A stretch of 64,000 nt of DNA from positions 62,001-126,000 of the forward strand of contig JAHBXN010000007.1 of assembly GCA_019636475.1 (NCBI GenBank), in the 5' to 3' direction. Positions within the stretch are counted from its first letter, which is position 1; each line of letters opens with the position of its first letter. Positions 24,301 to 33,330 of this stretch are shown in pieces. The notes below the pieces were generated by a model, which saw nothing but the letters and a program-made list of their open reading frames with translations, was not told where the DNA came from and searched no databases. Source of the stretch: Phycisphaerae bacterium. GTDB taxonomy: Bacteria > Planctomycetota > Phycisphaerae > UBA1845 > UTPLA1. The position numbers were made by a program, and so were the translations under genes.

Positions 24301-27300
24301 CAAGCCGCCTGCGTCAGTTGCTGACACGCGCCTGTCACGGTATTGCAGCAGGCCCCGCGCGGAACACAGATATCACCCGCACACGCCGTGCCACCACCCT
24401 GGAACCGCCCGCCCGCAGTCGAGCAATCGACGGCATTGAGCAACTGGCAACCAGCCAGCGTCTCAGTGAAACAGCAGGCGCCGGGATCCGTATCGCACGG
24501 GTTCACGCCGACACCGTCCACCACGAGCGACCACGACACGAACGTACCGAGATCGCCGCCCGCATTGTCCACAACATTCAGCGTCCAACTACCCGACGAA
24601 TTCAATCCATTAAACACGCTGAGCGGGTTGTTGGGCGTGTAGTTTGGAGGAGATGTCAGGTTCTCAACACACTGCGTCTCGATCGCCCCGCCGGTACCCT
24701 CGTCATCGAGAACAATATTGACAAGGTTGTCCGTCGCACATCCGAATGGAGCTCCCGCCGGACATGCACCGGCCGCACCCATGCGCTGAATCAAGCCGGC
24801 CGTGACGCCGTCGTGTGTCAGGCTAACACAAACGTCACCGACCCACGTGTGCGTGATGTTCACGACGATATTGACATCGCCGACCGTAAAGGAATCGGCA
24901 ACGTTAATCGTGTCGTTTATGCCGGCCGCGACAGCGTCCGGAATCGCGAGATTGGGTGTTGAAGTCAGTGTCGTCGGATTTCCCGCGGCGTCGCCGCAGT
25001 TAGTCCCGTTGCCCAGGTAAGCTCCGCCCGCTGCCAGACAACAAGCCTGCGTCGCGACCGTACACCCGGAAACGCCGGTGCAGCAGGCGCCGACCGTGGC
25101 GCACTCACCGCCCGGATTGAACGTGCCGCCTTGTGACGTACACGAATTGAACTGGGTGTTCGGCACGCACTGGAGGTTCGGCAGACAACAGGAACCATTC
25201 ACCACCGGACACTGCGAGCACGGCGTGAAATCGCCAAGGAAGTTACCGTTCGGCGAGGCTTGGCAGGCTTCTTCCGTCAGTTGCTGACACGCGCCCGTCA
25301 CCGTATTGCAGCAGGCTCCGCGCGGAACGCAGATGTCGCCGGTGCACGCCGTGCCCCCGCCCTGGAATCGGCCGCTGGCCGATGCGCAATCCACGGCGTT
25401 AAGCAACTGGCAATCGCCGATGCCCTCGCTGAAGCAGCAGGCGCCCGGTTCCGTGTCGCACGGATTGATTCCAACGCGGTCGATAATCAGCGACCACGAA
25501 ACTAGTGTGCCCTGGTCTGCGCCGGCGTCGTCAAACACATTAAGCGTCCAGACGCCCGTTGCGCTTTGACCGTCGAATGCCGACAGCGGACTGAACGGCT
25601 GGTAGGTTCCAACCGTCGGGCTCGCACAGACGATGGCTGAACCTTCATCGTCGAACGTGATCTGCATGTTGTCGTTCGCACCGCACTGATCCTGCATAAC
25701 CCGAACAGTCACCCCGTCATGCGACAGGTCGATGTCAAGGTCGGCCAGGAAGGTGTGCGTGATGTCAAGGAACAGATTCACGTCACCAATGATGAAGGAA
25801 TCCGCCACGTTCTGATTGACGTTCGTGTTGTTGTTGTCCGTAATCGGCGCGTTCGGGTTGCTCTGATAGGTGGTCGGATCGCCGGCGGCCTCACCGCAAC
25901 CGGTCAGAGGCAGGAAGGAGCCTCCCAGCGGCGTGCACTGATTGATTCGAACGTTTGCAATGCAACTGGTGTCAGGCAGACAGCAGGCGCCCAGAATCAC
26001 CGGGCAGTTCCCGCAACTCGTGAAGTCTCCAAGGAAGTTTGAATTGGGCAGCGCCTGACAGGCTTCCTGTGTAAGTTGCTGACAGCTGCCATCAAACGTG
26101 TTGCAGCAGGCGCCGCGAGGAATGCAGATGTCACCCGAGCACGGCGTGTTGCCGCCTTGGAAGCGACCGCCGGCCTGAGCACAGTCGATCGCATTCAGTT
26201 GCTGGCAGTCGCCCGTGCCTTCGCTGAAACAGCACGCGCCAGGATCAGTGTCGCAAGGACTGAAGCCCGTGCCGTCCAGAATGATGGCCCAGGAAATCAG
26301 CGTCCCGTCGTCCGCCGCGGTAAACGCGTCCGAAACCGTCAGTGTCCACGCCCCATTGGCGTTCATTCCGTTGAAAGCGCTCAACGGATTGTTCGGTGTG
26401 TAGTTCGGTGGCGAAGTCAGGTTCGCGACGCACTGATTCTCGATCGCACCGCCCGTGCCGGAATCGTCCAGAATGATATTGACCAGATTGTCCGCCGCAC
26501 AGCCGTCGGTCGGATCAGGAATCGGGAACCCGGGTTGATCGATGATCCGGACCGTGGTGCCGCCATGTTCGAGGTCGGCAATCAGATCGCCGATCCACGT
26601 ATGCGCAATATTCAATCGCACATTCACATCGCCAAGCGTGAAGCTCGTGGGCACATTGATCGTGGAAATGGCGGTTGCAACGCCAATTGCCGCATTCGGC
26701 GAAGCAGACAATTCCACGGGCTCGCCGGCTGATTCGCCGCAGGACACACCCTCTCCAAGGAAAGCGCCGCCGGCTTCCGCACAGCATTGCTGATTAGACT
26801 GGACGCAGAGCGTTTCAGAAATACAACATGCACCCAGCGTACCGCATGTCGTTGCGTCGCCGTTATAGGTGCCGCCCTGAGTCGCGCAGGCCACTTCATT
26901 CAGAATCGCACAATTGCCAGTCGGCAGACAGCAAGCGCCGGTTGAAGCGCAGGTCAGGCCCGGGCAGATCACTTCCACCGCATACGGTCCAACCGCTCCG
27001 GCCGCCCATGCAGCGACTTCGATGTAGTAGGTGTTGCCGACAATCAGGTTCGTCACGCAGACACTCGACCGTAAACCGTTCGTACCGCAACCGGTCGTGT
27101 CGTCGTTGCAGGCCAATTGGGTGCCGAGCGCGCCGCACTCGCCACTGAAAACCTGAAGGATCGAGTCCGTTGCCGGAGCAAGACTCGAGCAGGTTCGAAT
27201 CGTCGCAGAAGACGTCGTCGGAACGAAAGTAAACCAGATCGTGCCGAACCCAGCCTGCGGGCCGCCAACACGGCAGGGAAACAGCGGATCGGATGCGTCC

Positions 27301-28874
27301 GTCGTCGCTTCCGTGTTGTCCACGGTGATCGTTTCGCCGCACTGAATCGGAATCGCGTTGACGCACAGATCATTGATCGGCGGAATCGGACACGGTGTGG
27401 CGCAGGTTATCCCAGCGTCCCATCGGCTGCCGGCGATAAGGGCGCAGGCAGCCTGTGTGCGAATTTCGCACTGGGTGCCCGCATTGAAGCAGCATCGTCC
27501 GGTTCCCGGACAGGCCGTCTGCGAACAGAGCGACCCGTCACCGAAATACTGGCCGCCCTGGCTGCCGCAATCCGAGGATGTCAATTCCTGGCATTCACCA
27601 CTGCCGAGGCAGCAAGCACCGACGCAAGGATTCGGCGTGCAGTCTTCGAACGCGATAAAAGAGCCACCAGCCGCGGCGCACTGGGCGCCCGTCAGGATCG
27701 AACAGTTCGCGCCAACGCAGCAGGAACCCGTTACCGATCCGCATGTAGGATTCAACTGAGCGCAGGTCTGGTCCACACGGAATCGATGGTCACCGCCCGC
27801 GAAGTCGGTGCACTGATTCGCAGGCACGTTGTCCTGGCAGGATCCGCCCTGAACCGAATCGTCGCAGCACGCGCCGTTAACGGGATTAAACGTGCCGGAA
27901 ATGCAAACCGCGACGTCCTGAAGCAAGGCGTTGGGGTCGACGATTCGCACGCCGTTATGAATCAGATTGCCGGGACCGAACGGACTGCTGATCCAGCGAA
28001 AGTTGCATGGACCGCCATCAGCCGCGGCCTGAATGGCAAGCCAGCCGTTGAGCAGCGCTACCCGCTGCGGAAGCGTTGCGGTGTATTCCCAGAGCAACTG
28101 GCCGTTATACGACATCTGATTGCCGTCGAGCGCATAGTTCGCGGCGCGGAGGCGCGTCACGGGAACATTGTTGAACTGCGCGACGACTTCAGGAGTTGGA
28201 TTTGTCGGGCCACCGCCGAGAATGCCGGCGTCAGCGAAGAAGGTGAAGTTGAAGTTGTTGTTGGTTCGTGTGCAGTTGGTCGCGCCGTTGATTTCAAGTC
28301 CCCAGAACCGAATCGTCGTGATGTCGCCGCCAGACGTCAGAAACCCGACGAGCGCGAGCTGGTTCGCATCGACGTCGCTCAAGTATGACGTGAAAGCGAT
28401 CGTTCCTGGATCAGGCGGAAGCTGGCTCAACGCCGTATTGGGTGCCGCGGGCACATCGCAGTCTATCGGCTGCACGCAGGGGTTATTCGGGGAACAGGTC
28501 GTGCCATTGCCCTGAAACAGTCCGCCGACGTTCGCGCACGCTGTCGCGGTACGAATCGAGCAGTTGCCGCTGAAGATATCGCAGCAGGCGCCCGGTACGT
28601 CACCGCGAGGCTCGCCGCCGTCACCCGCCTCCGAATCAGTCGGAGGCTGCGTTTCGCTCTCCAGCTTCTTCAAGTCCGCGTCGGTCAATGTATTGGCAGT
28701 CCGCTTCGACGGAGTCTCCTGCTTCACTCCATCGATCACAGTCACACGCGGATTCTGAACCGAATGATCCTGCGGCGACTTGTCGTCGGCGTGTACTGCC
28801 GGTGCTCCTTGGAACCATGCCGTACACAAACAAAGTGTCAGGGCCAGTGATGCGAAACAAAACGTGCGCTTCAT
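21348..28874 (-). CDS. Giant secreted protein: six P/Homo-B domains, GACC cysteine modules, two dockerin modules
   Basis: About 2,508 aa. The start is ATG at 28874, giving a signal peptide (MKRTFCFASLALTLCLC, cleaved near VHA|DD); a frame to 28940 adds 22 residues without benefit. After a linker come a unique domain (about 150-320), cysteine-rich modules beginning GACC, and a PPC-like domain (about 480-640, starting NDLCVNAIPIQCGE). Six P/Homo-B-like domains lie at roughly 735-865, 1020-1137, 1317-1458, 1638-1758, 1898-2043 and 2228-2365, recognisable by GDVNVRLNITHT, NPLSAFDG and GTLVSWSLIIDG. GACC modules separate them. The end has two dockerin modules (DTNGDGVLDGRD / DMNNDSAVNLAD and DSSGDGVIDGRD / DINGNSSVDLGD). 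No protease domain is present, so the P domains probably serve adhesion or display. A monocistronic unit. Confidence 0.92.
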   Translation of the reverse strand: MKRTFCFASLALTLCLCTAWFQGAPAVHADDKSPQDHSVQNPRVTVIDGVKQETPSKRTANTLTDADLKKLESETQPPTDSEAGDGGEPRGDVPGACCDIFSGNCSIRTATACANVGGLFQGNGTTCSPNNPCVQPIDCDVPAAPNTALSQLPPDPGTIAFTSYLSDVDANQLALVGFLTSGGDITTIRFWGLEINGATNCTRTNNNFNFTFFADAGILGGGPTNPTPEVVAQFNNVPVTRLRAANYALDGNQMSYNGQLLWEYTATLPQRVALLNGWLAIQAAADGGPCNFRWISSPFGPGNLIHNGVRIVDPNALLQDVAVCISGTFNPVNGACCDDSVQGGSCQDNVPANQCTDFAGGDHRFRVDQTCAQLNPTCGSVTGSCCVGANCSILTGAQCAAAGGSFIAFEDCTPNPCVGACCLGSGECQELTSSDCGSQGGQYFGDGSLCSQTACPGTGRCCFNAGTQCEIRTQAACALIAGSRWDAGITCATPCPIPPINDLCVNAIPIQCGETITVDNTEATTDASDPLFPCRVGGPQAGFGTIWFTFVPTTSSATIRTCSSLAPATDSILQVFSGECGALGTQLACNDDTTGCGTNGLRSSVCVTNLIVGNTYYIEVAAWAAGAVGPYAVEVICPGLTCASTGACCLPTGNCAILNEVACATQGGTYNGDATTCGTLGACCISETLCVQSNQQCCAEAGGAFLGEGVSCGESAGEPVELSASPNAAIGVATAISTINVPTSFTLGDVNVRLNIAHTWIGDLIADLEHGGTTVRIIDQPGFPIPDPTDGCAADNLVNIILDDSGTGGAIENQCVANLTSPPNYTPNNPLSAFNGMNANGAWTLTVSDAFTAADDGTLISWAIILDGTGFSPCDTDPGACCFSEGTGDCQQLNAIDCAQAGGRFQGGNTPCSGDICIPRGACCNTFDGSCQQLTQEACQALPNSNFLGDFTSCGNCPVILGACCLPDTSCIANVRINQCTPLGGSFLPLTGCGEAAGDPTTYQSNPNAPITDNNNTNVNQNVADSFIIGDVNLFLDITHTFLADLDIDLSHDGVTVRVMQDQCGANDNMQITFDDEGSAIVCASPTVGTYQPFSPLSAFDGQSATGVWTLNVFDDAGADQGTLVSWSLIIDRVGINPCDTEPGACCFSEGIGDCQLLNAVDCASASGRFQGGGTACTGDICVPRGACCNTVTGACQQLTEEACQASPNGNFLGDFTPCSQCPVVNGSCCLPNLQCVPNTQFNSCTSQGGTFNPGGECATVGACCTGVSGCTVATQACCLAAGGAYLGNGTNCGDAAGNPTTLTSTPNLAIPDAVAAGINDTINVADSFTVGDVNIVVNITHTWVGDVCVSLTHDGVTAGLIQRMGAAGACPAGAPFGCATDNLVNIVLDDEGTGGAIETQCVENLTSPPNYTPNNPLSVFNGLNSSGSWTLNVVDNAGGDLGTFVSWSLVVDGVGVNPCDTDPGACCFTETLAGCQLLNAVDCSTAGGRFQGGGTACAGDICVPRGACCNTVTGACQQLTQAACQASPNGNYLGNFTPCSQCPVVTGTCCLPNLQCLPNSQFSSCTAQGGSFNPGGNCTTTGACCLGDGSCNIATQACCLAAGGAYLGDGLNCGESAGNPTTYTANPNAPITDNTNTTVTQNIADSFTIGDVNVEIIINHTFLADLDIDLIHNGVTVRVMQDQCGANDNMQITFDDEAAPIVCAQPTVGTYQPFSPLSAFDGINASGLWTLNVFDDAAADQGTLVSWSLIIDGLGANPCDTEPGACCFSETVADCQLLDAVACASAGGRFIGGGTACSGNVCQILGACCLPVTGACQQLTSAQCSTQGGNWLGGFTNCSGCPIILGACCLPGGGCQAGVQFNPCNAQGGSFLPGQNCGDSAGNPQTFISTPNVAVPDNAPAGTSDTINVPASFVLGDVNVRLNITHTFVGDLCVSLSHNATTVDMIQRMGAVVAGTPCHVGTPFGCAQDNLNNIVLDDEGTLAIESQCVLNLTSPPNYIPNNPLSAFDGQDSAGTWTLTVIDNAATDTGTLISWELILDGQGVNPCNATPGACCVGQLDTDCSIQTAADCAALSGRYLGAGTTCTPGVCIIRGACCDSLNVTCVETTQAECVGPNRTYQGNFTTCATANCPALTGACCLGTGACQNARTLPQCNAAGGTWSGANSTCETVTGACCLSASECVITSSVCCQGLGGSFEGVGVPCGGPANNPTTYTDTANVAIPNNNPTGLSRSIVVPNSYLIADVDLSVNITIQAVGQITVNITHNGVTRSVIQRIGSPAISAFGCLQNNINVRLDDEGTGGPIENACSGGVGTPLPTSPPSFTPNQTLSAFDGMDAAGTWTIQVIDADAFGIGTLVSWSLHIDGFGAGVCASSTECTTCPGDTNGDGVLDGRDVDSFSDCLIAGGAGCPCGDMNNDSAVNLADVPGFVQTLLAGSGSCGSVPVCSTCLGDSSGDGVIDGRDCAAFVNCLLNSPGGCPCSDINGNSSVDLGDIQGFVDKLLNQTGSCN
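21780..26670 (-). repeat. In-frame imperfect tandem repeats, 0.8-0.96 kb units
   Basis: Inside the giant gene the P-domain plus GACC-module unit recurs six times. The conserved SWSL-type ends fall near 21785, 22742, 23600, 24500, 25465 and 26270, a spacing of 815-957 bp. Units 2 and 4 share the FLADLDIDL variant with a QDQCGANDN loop, and units 1, 3 and 5 share a T(W/F)xGDL variant, so the array seems to have grown by duplication of two-domain blocks. DNA identity is high enough for recombination (for example the GCAGCAGGC segments at 24343, 25308 and 26104). Confidence 0.85.
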
Positions 28875-29463
28875 GTCCAATCCAACCTTCCCGATAATTA
28901 ACCTAAAAAACCGTCGGATGACGGTCGTTCGCCACAGCAAGGCGGCGTTCGCCGTCCCGTAATATCACAGAGTCCCGAGTGAGGCGCGAAAGTTGAATCG
29001 GTCTTTCTCGCCTGATATCTAAGTACAAATCAACGCCGAAACTGGCTGGAGAAGCGGTGTGGGTGGCTTCATCTGCGTAAAAGGGCCGACGCCCCACTTC
29101 GATGCCGCAGGTTTCCCCTCGACCAGCGAATCTTGTTCCCCACCAATAGTCCCCACAATGTATCAGGAATCGGACTCTCGTTTCAACCGTAAAATCGCGA
29201 ACCCCTCCGGCCCGCGCACATCGCACCCAAAAATGCCTTCAATGGGCCGCACGCGCCGTCATTCCTTCCTTTCCTTTCACTCGGCCCGGCCCTCCGATAA
29301 TATGCCGTCGTTCGGCGACCTTTCGTCCGAACCGTGATCCGGGAATCTCGGGGCGCTTTGCCGCCGGTGCTTTCAAGGGCAAAACGATTTTCCTGCACCC
29401 CCTTTCCGGCCGAAGGTGCACGTCAGGCGTCGGATGTGCCGATTGTCCGAAGGAGGCTCCAGC
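28875..29463. other. Divergent intergenic region, giant gene / pterin dehydratase
   Basis: These 589 bp carry the promoters of two divergent genes. On the giant-gene side a T6 run and an AT-rich TTAATTAT lie 25-45 bp before the start. The reading frames crossing it (up to 107 codons) have no family resemblance or ribosome site. A strong Shine-Dalgarno (AAGGAGG) ends it on the right. Confidence 0.45.
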
Positions 29464-29793
29464 ATGGCCAATCTCGCCGACAAAACCTGCATCCCCTGCA
29501 CAGGAGGCGTCCCCCCTCTCGATTCTGCTTCTATTAATGAGTTGCTGGCCCAACTCGACGGCTGGAAACTCGAAAAGGAGTATCACCTCGCCCGATCGTT
29601 TGTCTTCCCGAACTTCGTGACCGCGCTGGCATTCGTGAACCGCGTCGGAGAACTGGCCGAACAGCAAGGCCATCACCCGGACATCTATTTGGCCTGGGGC
29701 TTGGTCAAAGTCGAAATCTGGACGCACAAAATCAAGGGACTGACGGAGAGCGACTTCATTCTTGCGGCCCGAATCGACAGGTTGCCAAGATAA
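29464..29793 (+). CDS. phhB: 4a-hydroxytetrahydrobiopterin dehydratase (PCD/DCoH)
   Basis: Dehydrates 4a-hydroxy-tetrahydropterin to regenerate the cofactor of aromatic amino-acid hydroxylases. The 109-residue product has the family layout: MANLADKTCIPC...GGVPPL, GWKLEKEYHLARSFVFPNF, and the active-site GHHPDI followed by VKVEIWTHKIKGLTESDF. AAGGAGG 8 nt before the ATG fixes the start, rejecting a 16-residue extension. No phenylalanine hydroxylase gene is nearby, so the role may be general pterin recycling or unknown. Confidence 0.95.
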   Translation: MANLADKTCIPCTGGVPPLDSASINELLAQLDGWKLEKEYHLARSFVFPNFVTALAFVNRVGELAEQQGHHPDIYLAWGLVKVEIWTHKIKGLTESDFILAARIDRLPR

Positions 29794-29842
29794 AAAACCT
29801 GCTCGGAACCGAAGCCCGCGCGCAAGAACTGGAACGACGCGC

Positions 29843-30799
29843 TCACGCCGGCGCTTCGATCGACGCGAGATACCACTCAATCGTCCGCCGAAGCCCATCA
29901 TCGAGCGACGTGCTGCTACGCCAGTCGAGCCACTGCGCCGCGCGTGACGTATCCAATCGCCTCCGCGGCTGACCATCCGGCTTCGATGCGTCCCAGGCGA
30001 TTCCACCTTCGTATCCGACAATCTGCCGAATTCGATCCGCCAGGGATTGAATCGTGATTTCCTCGCCAGTCCCCAGGTTGATAGGTTCAGGGCCATCATA
30101 ACGCCGCAGCGCCGCGACAATTCCGTCAGCACAATCGTCTACAAATAGAAATTCGCGACTTGCCGACCCCGTGCCCCACAGTACGACGTCGGCCGCGCCC
30201 CCGGCTCTGGCCTCGACGAACTTACGAATCATCGCGGGAATCACATGACTCGACGCCGGATCAAAATGATCTCCAGGCCCATAGAGATTCACTGGCTGAA
30301 GGAAAATGCCGTTGAGACCATATTGAGTCCGATAGGCCTGAAGCATCACCAGGAGTGCCTTCTTCGCGACACCATAGGGCGCGTTGGTCTCCTCCGGATA
30401 CCCGCTCCAGAGATCGTCCTCGCGAAACGGAACCGAAGCGAACTTTGGATAGGAACAAACCGTTCCGATCTGCACGAATTTCGCCAGCTCATTCCGCCGC
30501 GCATGCTCGATCAGGTGCAGCCCCATCGCCATGTTTGCATAGAAGAAGCGGCCGGGGTTCTCGCGATTTGCGCCAATCCCCCCCACCTCCGCCGCCAGAT
30601 GTATCACCACCGTCGGTTTTAGCTGACGATACATGCGTTCCACCGCATTTTCCTCGATCAGATCGAACTCGGATCGACGCGGCACAATGATTTGGTCCGC
30701 AGTAACTCCTGCCCGCCCAAGCGCTGCACACACCGCACGGCCGAGAAACCCCGCTCCGCCGGTCACGACAATTCGCTGCCCTGAGGTCAAATCCAGCAT
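29843..30799 (-). CDS. fcl: GDP-L-fucose synthase
   Basis: Epimerises and reduces GDP-4-keto-6-deoxymannose to GDP-L-fucose with NADPH. Extended SDR fold: GGAGFLG at 14-20 binds the cofactor, VIHLAAEVGGIGANR follows, and catalytic Tyr142/Lys146 lie in PYGVAKKA, with Ser/Thr in GTVCSYPK. FLQPVNLYGPGDHFD and SREFLFVDD are typical of Fcl. It is 318 aa. It lies 13 bp after gmd, so the two steps from GDP-mannose to GDP-fucose are encoded together. Last gene of the sugar-nucleotide operon. Confidence 0.95.
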   Translation of the reverse strand: MLDLTSGQRIVVTGGAGFLGRAVCAALGRAGVTADQIIVPRRSEFDLIEENAVERMYRQLKPTVVIHLAAEVGGIGANRENPGRFFYANMAMGLHLIEHARRNELAKFVQIGTVCSYPKFASVPFREDDLWSGYPEETNAPYGVAKKALLVMLQAYRTQYGLNGIFLQPVNLYGPGDHFDPASSHVIPAMIRKFVEARAGGAADVVLWGTGSASREFLFVDDCADGIVAALRRYDGPEPINLGTGEEITIQSLADRIRQIVGYEGGIAWDASKPDGQPRRRLDTSRAAQWLDWRSSTSLDDGLRRTIEWYLASIEAPA

Positions 30800-30812
30800 G
30801 ACGTGTCCAGGC

Positions 30813-31829
30813 TCATGACAATCCGCGATGTGCCGCCAGCACCCGTTCCTCTTTCGCCAATCGCCAGTCGTGATCGACCATCATCCTGACCAGGTCGCGA
30901 AAAGCAACCGTCGGCGCCCAGCCCAGTTGCTCCCGGGCCTTGCTTGAATCGCCTTGCAGTTCATCCACCTCGGTCGGCCGCAGATACCGCGGGTCTTTCT
31001 CGACGTGTCGCGCGGGATCCAGCCCAAGCAGACCGAACGCCTCGTCGACAAACTCCCTGACGGAATGGGTTTCGCCTGTCGCAATCACATAATCATCCGG
31101 CTCGTCCTGCTGAAGCATCAGCCACATGGCCCGCACAAAATCCCCCGCAAATCCCCAATCGCGGCGTGCTTCAAGATTGCCGAGATAGAGCTTCTCCTGA
31201 AGTCCTTCCTTGATTCGCGTTGCTCCTCGAGTGATTTTTCGGGTCACGAAGGTCTCCCCGCGCCGGGGACTTTCGTGATTAAACAGGATGCCGCAGCAGG
31301 CGAAAAGGTTGTACGCCTCGCGATAGTTGACGGTTTGCCAGTGTGCGAATGCCTTCGAGCAGCCGTATGGGCTCCGCGGATGAAACGGCGTCGTCTCACG
31401 CTGCGGCACCTCTCTTACCATGCCAAACATTTCGCTGCTTGATGCCTGATAAAATTTCGGCTTCGCCCCGACATCGCGAATCGCCTCCAGGAGCCTAAGG
31501 GTTCCAAGGCCGTCCGTGTCCGCGGTATAGACCGGTTGATCGAAACTCACCCGAACATGCGATTGCGCGGCGAGGTTATAAACTTCGTCCGGGGCGATTT
31601 CATCAATCAATCGCGAAAGCGACGTGCCGTCCGTTAAATCCCCGTAATGCAGCATCAGTCGAACGCCGGCAACATGGGGGTCTTGATACAGATGCTCGAT
31701 TCGGTCCGTGCTGAAAGTACTCGAGCGCCGGATCAGTCCGTGCACCTCATAGCCCTTGCTGAGCAGCCACTCCGCCAGATAGCTCCCATCCTGACCCGTG
31801 ATGCCTGTAATGAACGCACGCTTGCTCAT
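30813..31829 (-). CDS. gmd: GDP-mannose 4,6-dehydratase
   Basis: Converts GDP-D-mannose to GDP-4-keto-6-deoxy-D-mannose. Evidence: [14 protein letters not shown] at 9-22 (NADP site), [22 protein letters not shown] at 130-136, Tyr155/Lys159 in SPYGCSKA, and the hallmark [17 protein letters not shown]. It is 338 aa, normal for the family; the usual YAVAK is YGCSK here. The product feeds fcl immediately downstream; 4-keto intermediates could also go to rhamnose or perosamine, but only fcl is present. Confidence 0.95.
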   Translation of the reverse strand: MSKRAFITGITGQDGSYLAEWLLSKGYEVHGLIRRSSTFSTDRIEHLYQDPHVAGVRLMLHYGDLTDGTSLSRLIDEIAPDEVYNLAAQSHVRVSFDQPVYTADTDGLGTLRLLEAIRDVGAKPKFYQASSSEMFGMVREVPQRETTPFHPRSPYGCSKAFAHWQTVNYREAYNLFACCGILFNHESPRRGETFVTRKITRGATRIKEGLQEKLYLGNLEARRDWGFAGDFVRAMWLMLQQDEPDDYVIATGETHSVREFVDEAFGLLGLDPARHVEKDPRYLRPTEVDELQGDSSKAREQLGWAPTVAFRDLVRMMVDHDWRLAKEERVLAAHRGLS

Positions 31830-31909
31830 CTATCAATCCGGTCGAACAGGGCGAATGGCACGACGTACTCGCGCCAGCACGGCTGCACTCACCAACAGCG
31901 GGCGGGTAA

Positions 31910-32911
31910 CTAATTCGAAGCGGAACGCAACACCAGCTTCGACACCTCGCGATACCAGGCCACAAACAATTTCAGTCCGTCGTCAAGATGCGTCCGCGGC
32001 TCATACCCGAGGTCCCTCGCCGCAAGTGACACATCTGCATACGTCTGATGAACATCACCAGGCTGCAACGGCTGTCGATCGATGACGGCCTCTCGGCCCA
32101 ATGCACGTTCAATCGATTGAATCAACACGCTGAGCGACACAGGCCGCGATTCGCCAAGGTTGTAAATATGATAACCGCAACAGCGCTCCATCGCTGCAAT
32201 CACGCCCGCGACAATGTCGCCCACAAACGTATGATCCCGGCGCATGCCCCCATCACCAAAAACCGGGATCGGCATGCCCGCATCAATCAATCGTGTGAAC
32301 TTATGAATAGCCAGGTCCGGACGCTGGCGGGGGCCATACACCGTAAAGAACCGTAGGCAGGTCACATCCATGCCATAAAGATGATGATATGTGTGGCACA
32401 GCAGTTCGCCCGAACGCTTCGTGGCTGCATACGGTGAAATCGGATGATCCACTGCGTCAGCTTCCGAATACGGCACCTTTGCATTGTTTCCGTATACGCT
32501 CGAACTGCTGCCGAAGATGAAACGCCGAATCCCCTGTTTACGCGCGCACTCCAGCATCACGGTCGTGCCATGCATGTTGACCGACTGATAAAGGATTGGA
32601 TCCTCAATCGAAGGTCGCACACCGGCACGCGCCGCCAGATGCACGATGATTTCCGGTCGTGCAGCCTTCAAGGCTCGGTCTGTCGTCGCCATGTCACGAA
32701 TATCACCCTCGACCAGCCGAAAGCGATCATGACCGATACAGCCGGAGACGTTGCGTCGCTTCACTGCCGGATCGTAGAACAGATCGAAGTTGTCATATGC
32801 TGTGACCGACGCCCCGAGCGACAGCAGCGCCTCGCACAGATGCGAACCGATGAACCCGGCTCCGCCGGTCACGAAGATCGACGAGCCTGCAATGCCAGCC
32901 TGATGAATCAT
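31910..32911 (-). CDS. NAD-dependent nucleotide-sugar epimerase (UDP-glucuronate 4-epimerase-like)
   Basis: A 333-residue extended SDR. TGGAGFIGSHL starts at residue 15, followed by YDNFDLFYDPAVKRRN, HLAARAGVRPSIEDP, SSSSVYG at 135-141, Tyr161/Lys165 in PYAATKRSGE, and FFTVYGPRQRPDLAI. The RAGVR-S and GPRQRPDLAI segments resemble UDP-glucuronate/UDP-GlcNAc(A) 4-epimerases more than GalE. It heads the operon with gmd and fcl (80-bp gap), so it probably helps make a glycan with uronic acid plus fucose; exact substrate is inferred. Confidence 0.88.
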   Translation of the reverse strand: MIHQAGIAGSSIFVTGGAGFIGSHLCEALLSLGASVTAYDNFDLFYDPAVKRRNVSGCIGHDRFRLVEGDIRDMATTDRALKAARPEIIVHLAARAGVRPSIEDPILYQSVNMHGTTVMLECARKQGIRRFIFGSSSSVYGNNAKVPYSEADAVDHPISPYAATKRSGELLCHTYHHLYGMDVTCLRFFTVYGPRQRPDLAIHKFTRLIDAGMPIPVFGDGGMRRDHTFVGDIVAGVIAAMERCCGYHIYNLGESRPVSLSVLIQSIERALGREAVIDRQPLQPGDVHQTYADVSLAARDLGYEPRTHLDDGLKLFVAWYREVSKLVLRSASN

Positions 32912-33330
32912 GCTTTGGATGCCATCGGATTTTCACGCCGCGCTTTGCACATCGAATGCGATCGCCAGCACCCGCACATGTCGAATTCCCTCCTTTTTTC
33001 GGTCCTTCGCAAAGTCACCCTGCCAAACCGCGATGCGATGAGGCTGCACGGTCGGCTGATTGAACCGAGTCGGCTCAGAGACGCTATCGATAGGGCATAC
33101 ACCCTGCCCAACTGACCAGATCGAGCGGTTTTAAAGTGGCGGGGCCGATGGCAGACCATGTCGGACATGACCGGAATTTCGCGTATTCGGCGCGGTGTGG
33201 AGGTGCCGCTCTGTGGAGAGTATATTGCACAATTCCATTTTAATTTATCTAAAAATCCTTGACTTGTGGAATTGAGAGGCGTAACGTCAGCGCCATCATG
33301 GCAGTGCAAGCTGCCAGAAGGGCCAGCCAA
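32912..33330. other. Divergent intergenic region, epimerase / pseudopilin
   Basis: These 419 bp separate the leftward sugar-nucleotide operon from the rightward pseudopilin cassette. The right end contains an AT-rich block (33240-33258) and a promoter at 33259-33287. No credible ORF or RNA was seen in the left part. Confidence 0.45.
33259..33287 (+). promoter_or_regulatory. Sigma-70-like promoter of the pseudopilin cassette
   Basis: TTGACT (33259-33264) and TAACGT (33282-33287) are separated by exactly 17 bp. An AT-rich, UP-like segment lies just upstream. Transcription would start near 33294, leaving a leader of about 37 nt that contains the AGAAGGG ribosome site of the pseudopilin gene. 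Confidence 0.55.

Noticed and set aside
22700-26700. Regular repeats suggestive of CRISPR
   Set aside because: Units are 0.8-0.96 kb, imperfect and in frame within a coding gene.
27117-28388. 423-codon plus-strand frame opposite the giant gene
   Set aside because: The minus strand has signal peptide, domains and dockerin ends; this frame has none.
29059-29337. 92-codon plus-strand frame before phhB
   Set aside because: No ribosome site, Ser/Pro-rich random composition.
29239-30132. 297-codon minus-strand frame
   Set aside because: It crosses phhB and overlaps fcl in another frame; Arg/Gly-rich shadow.
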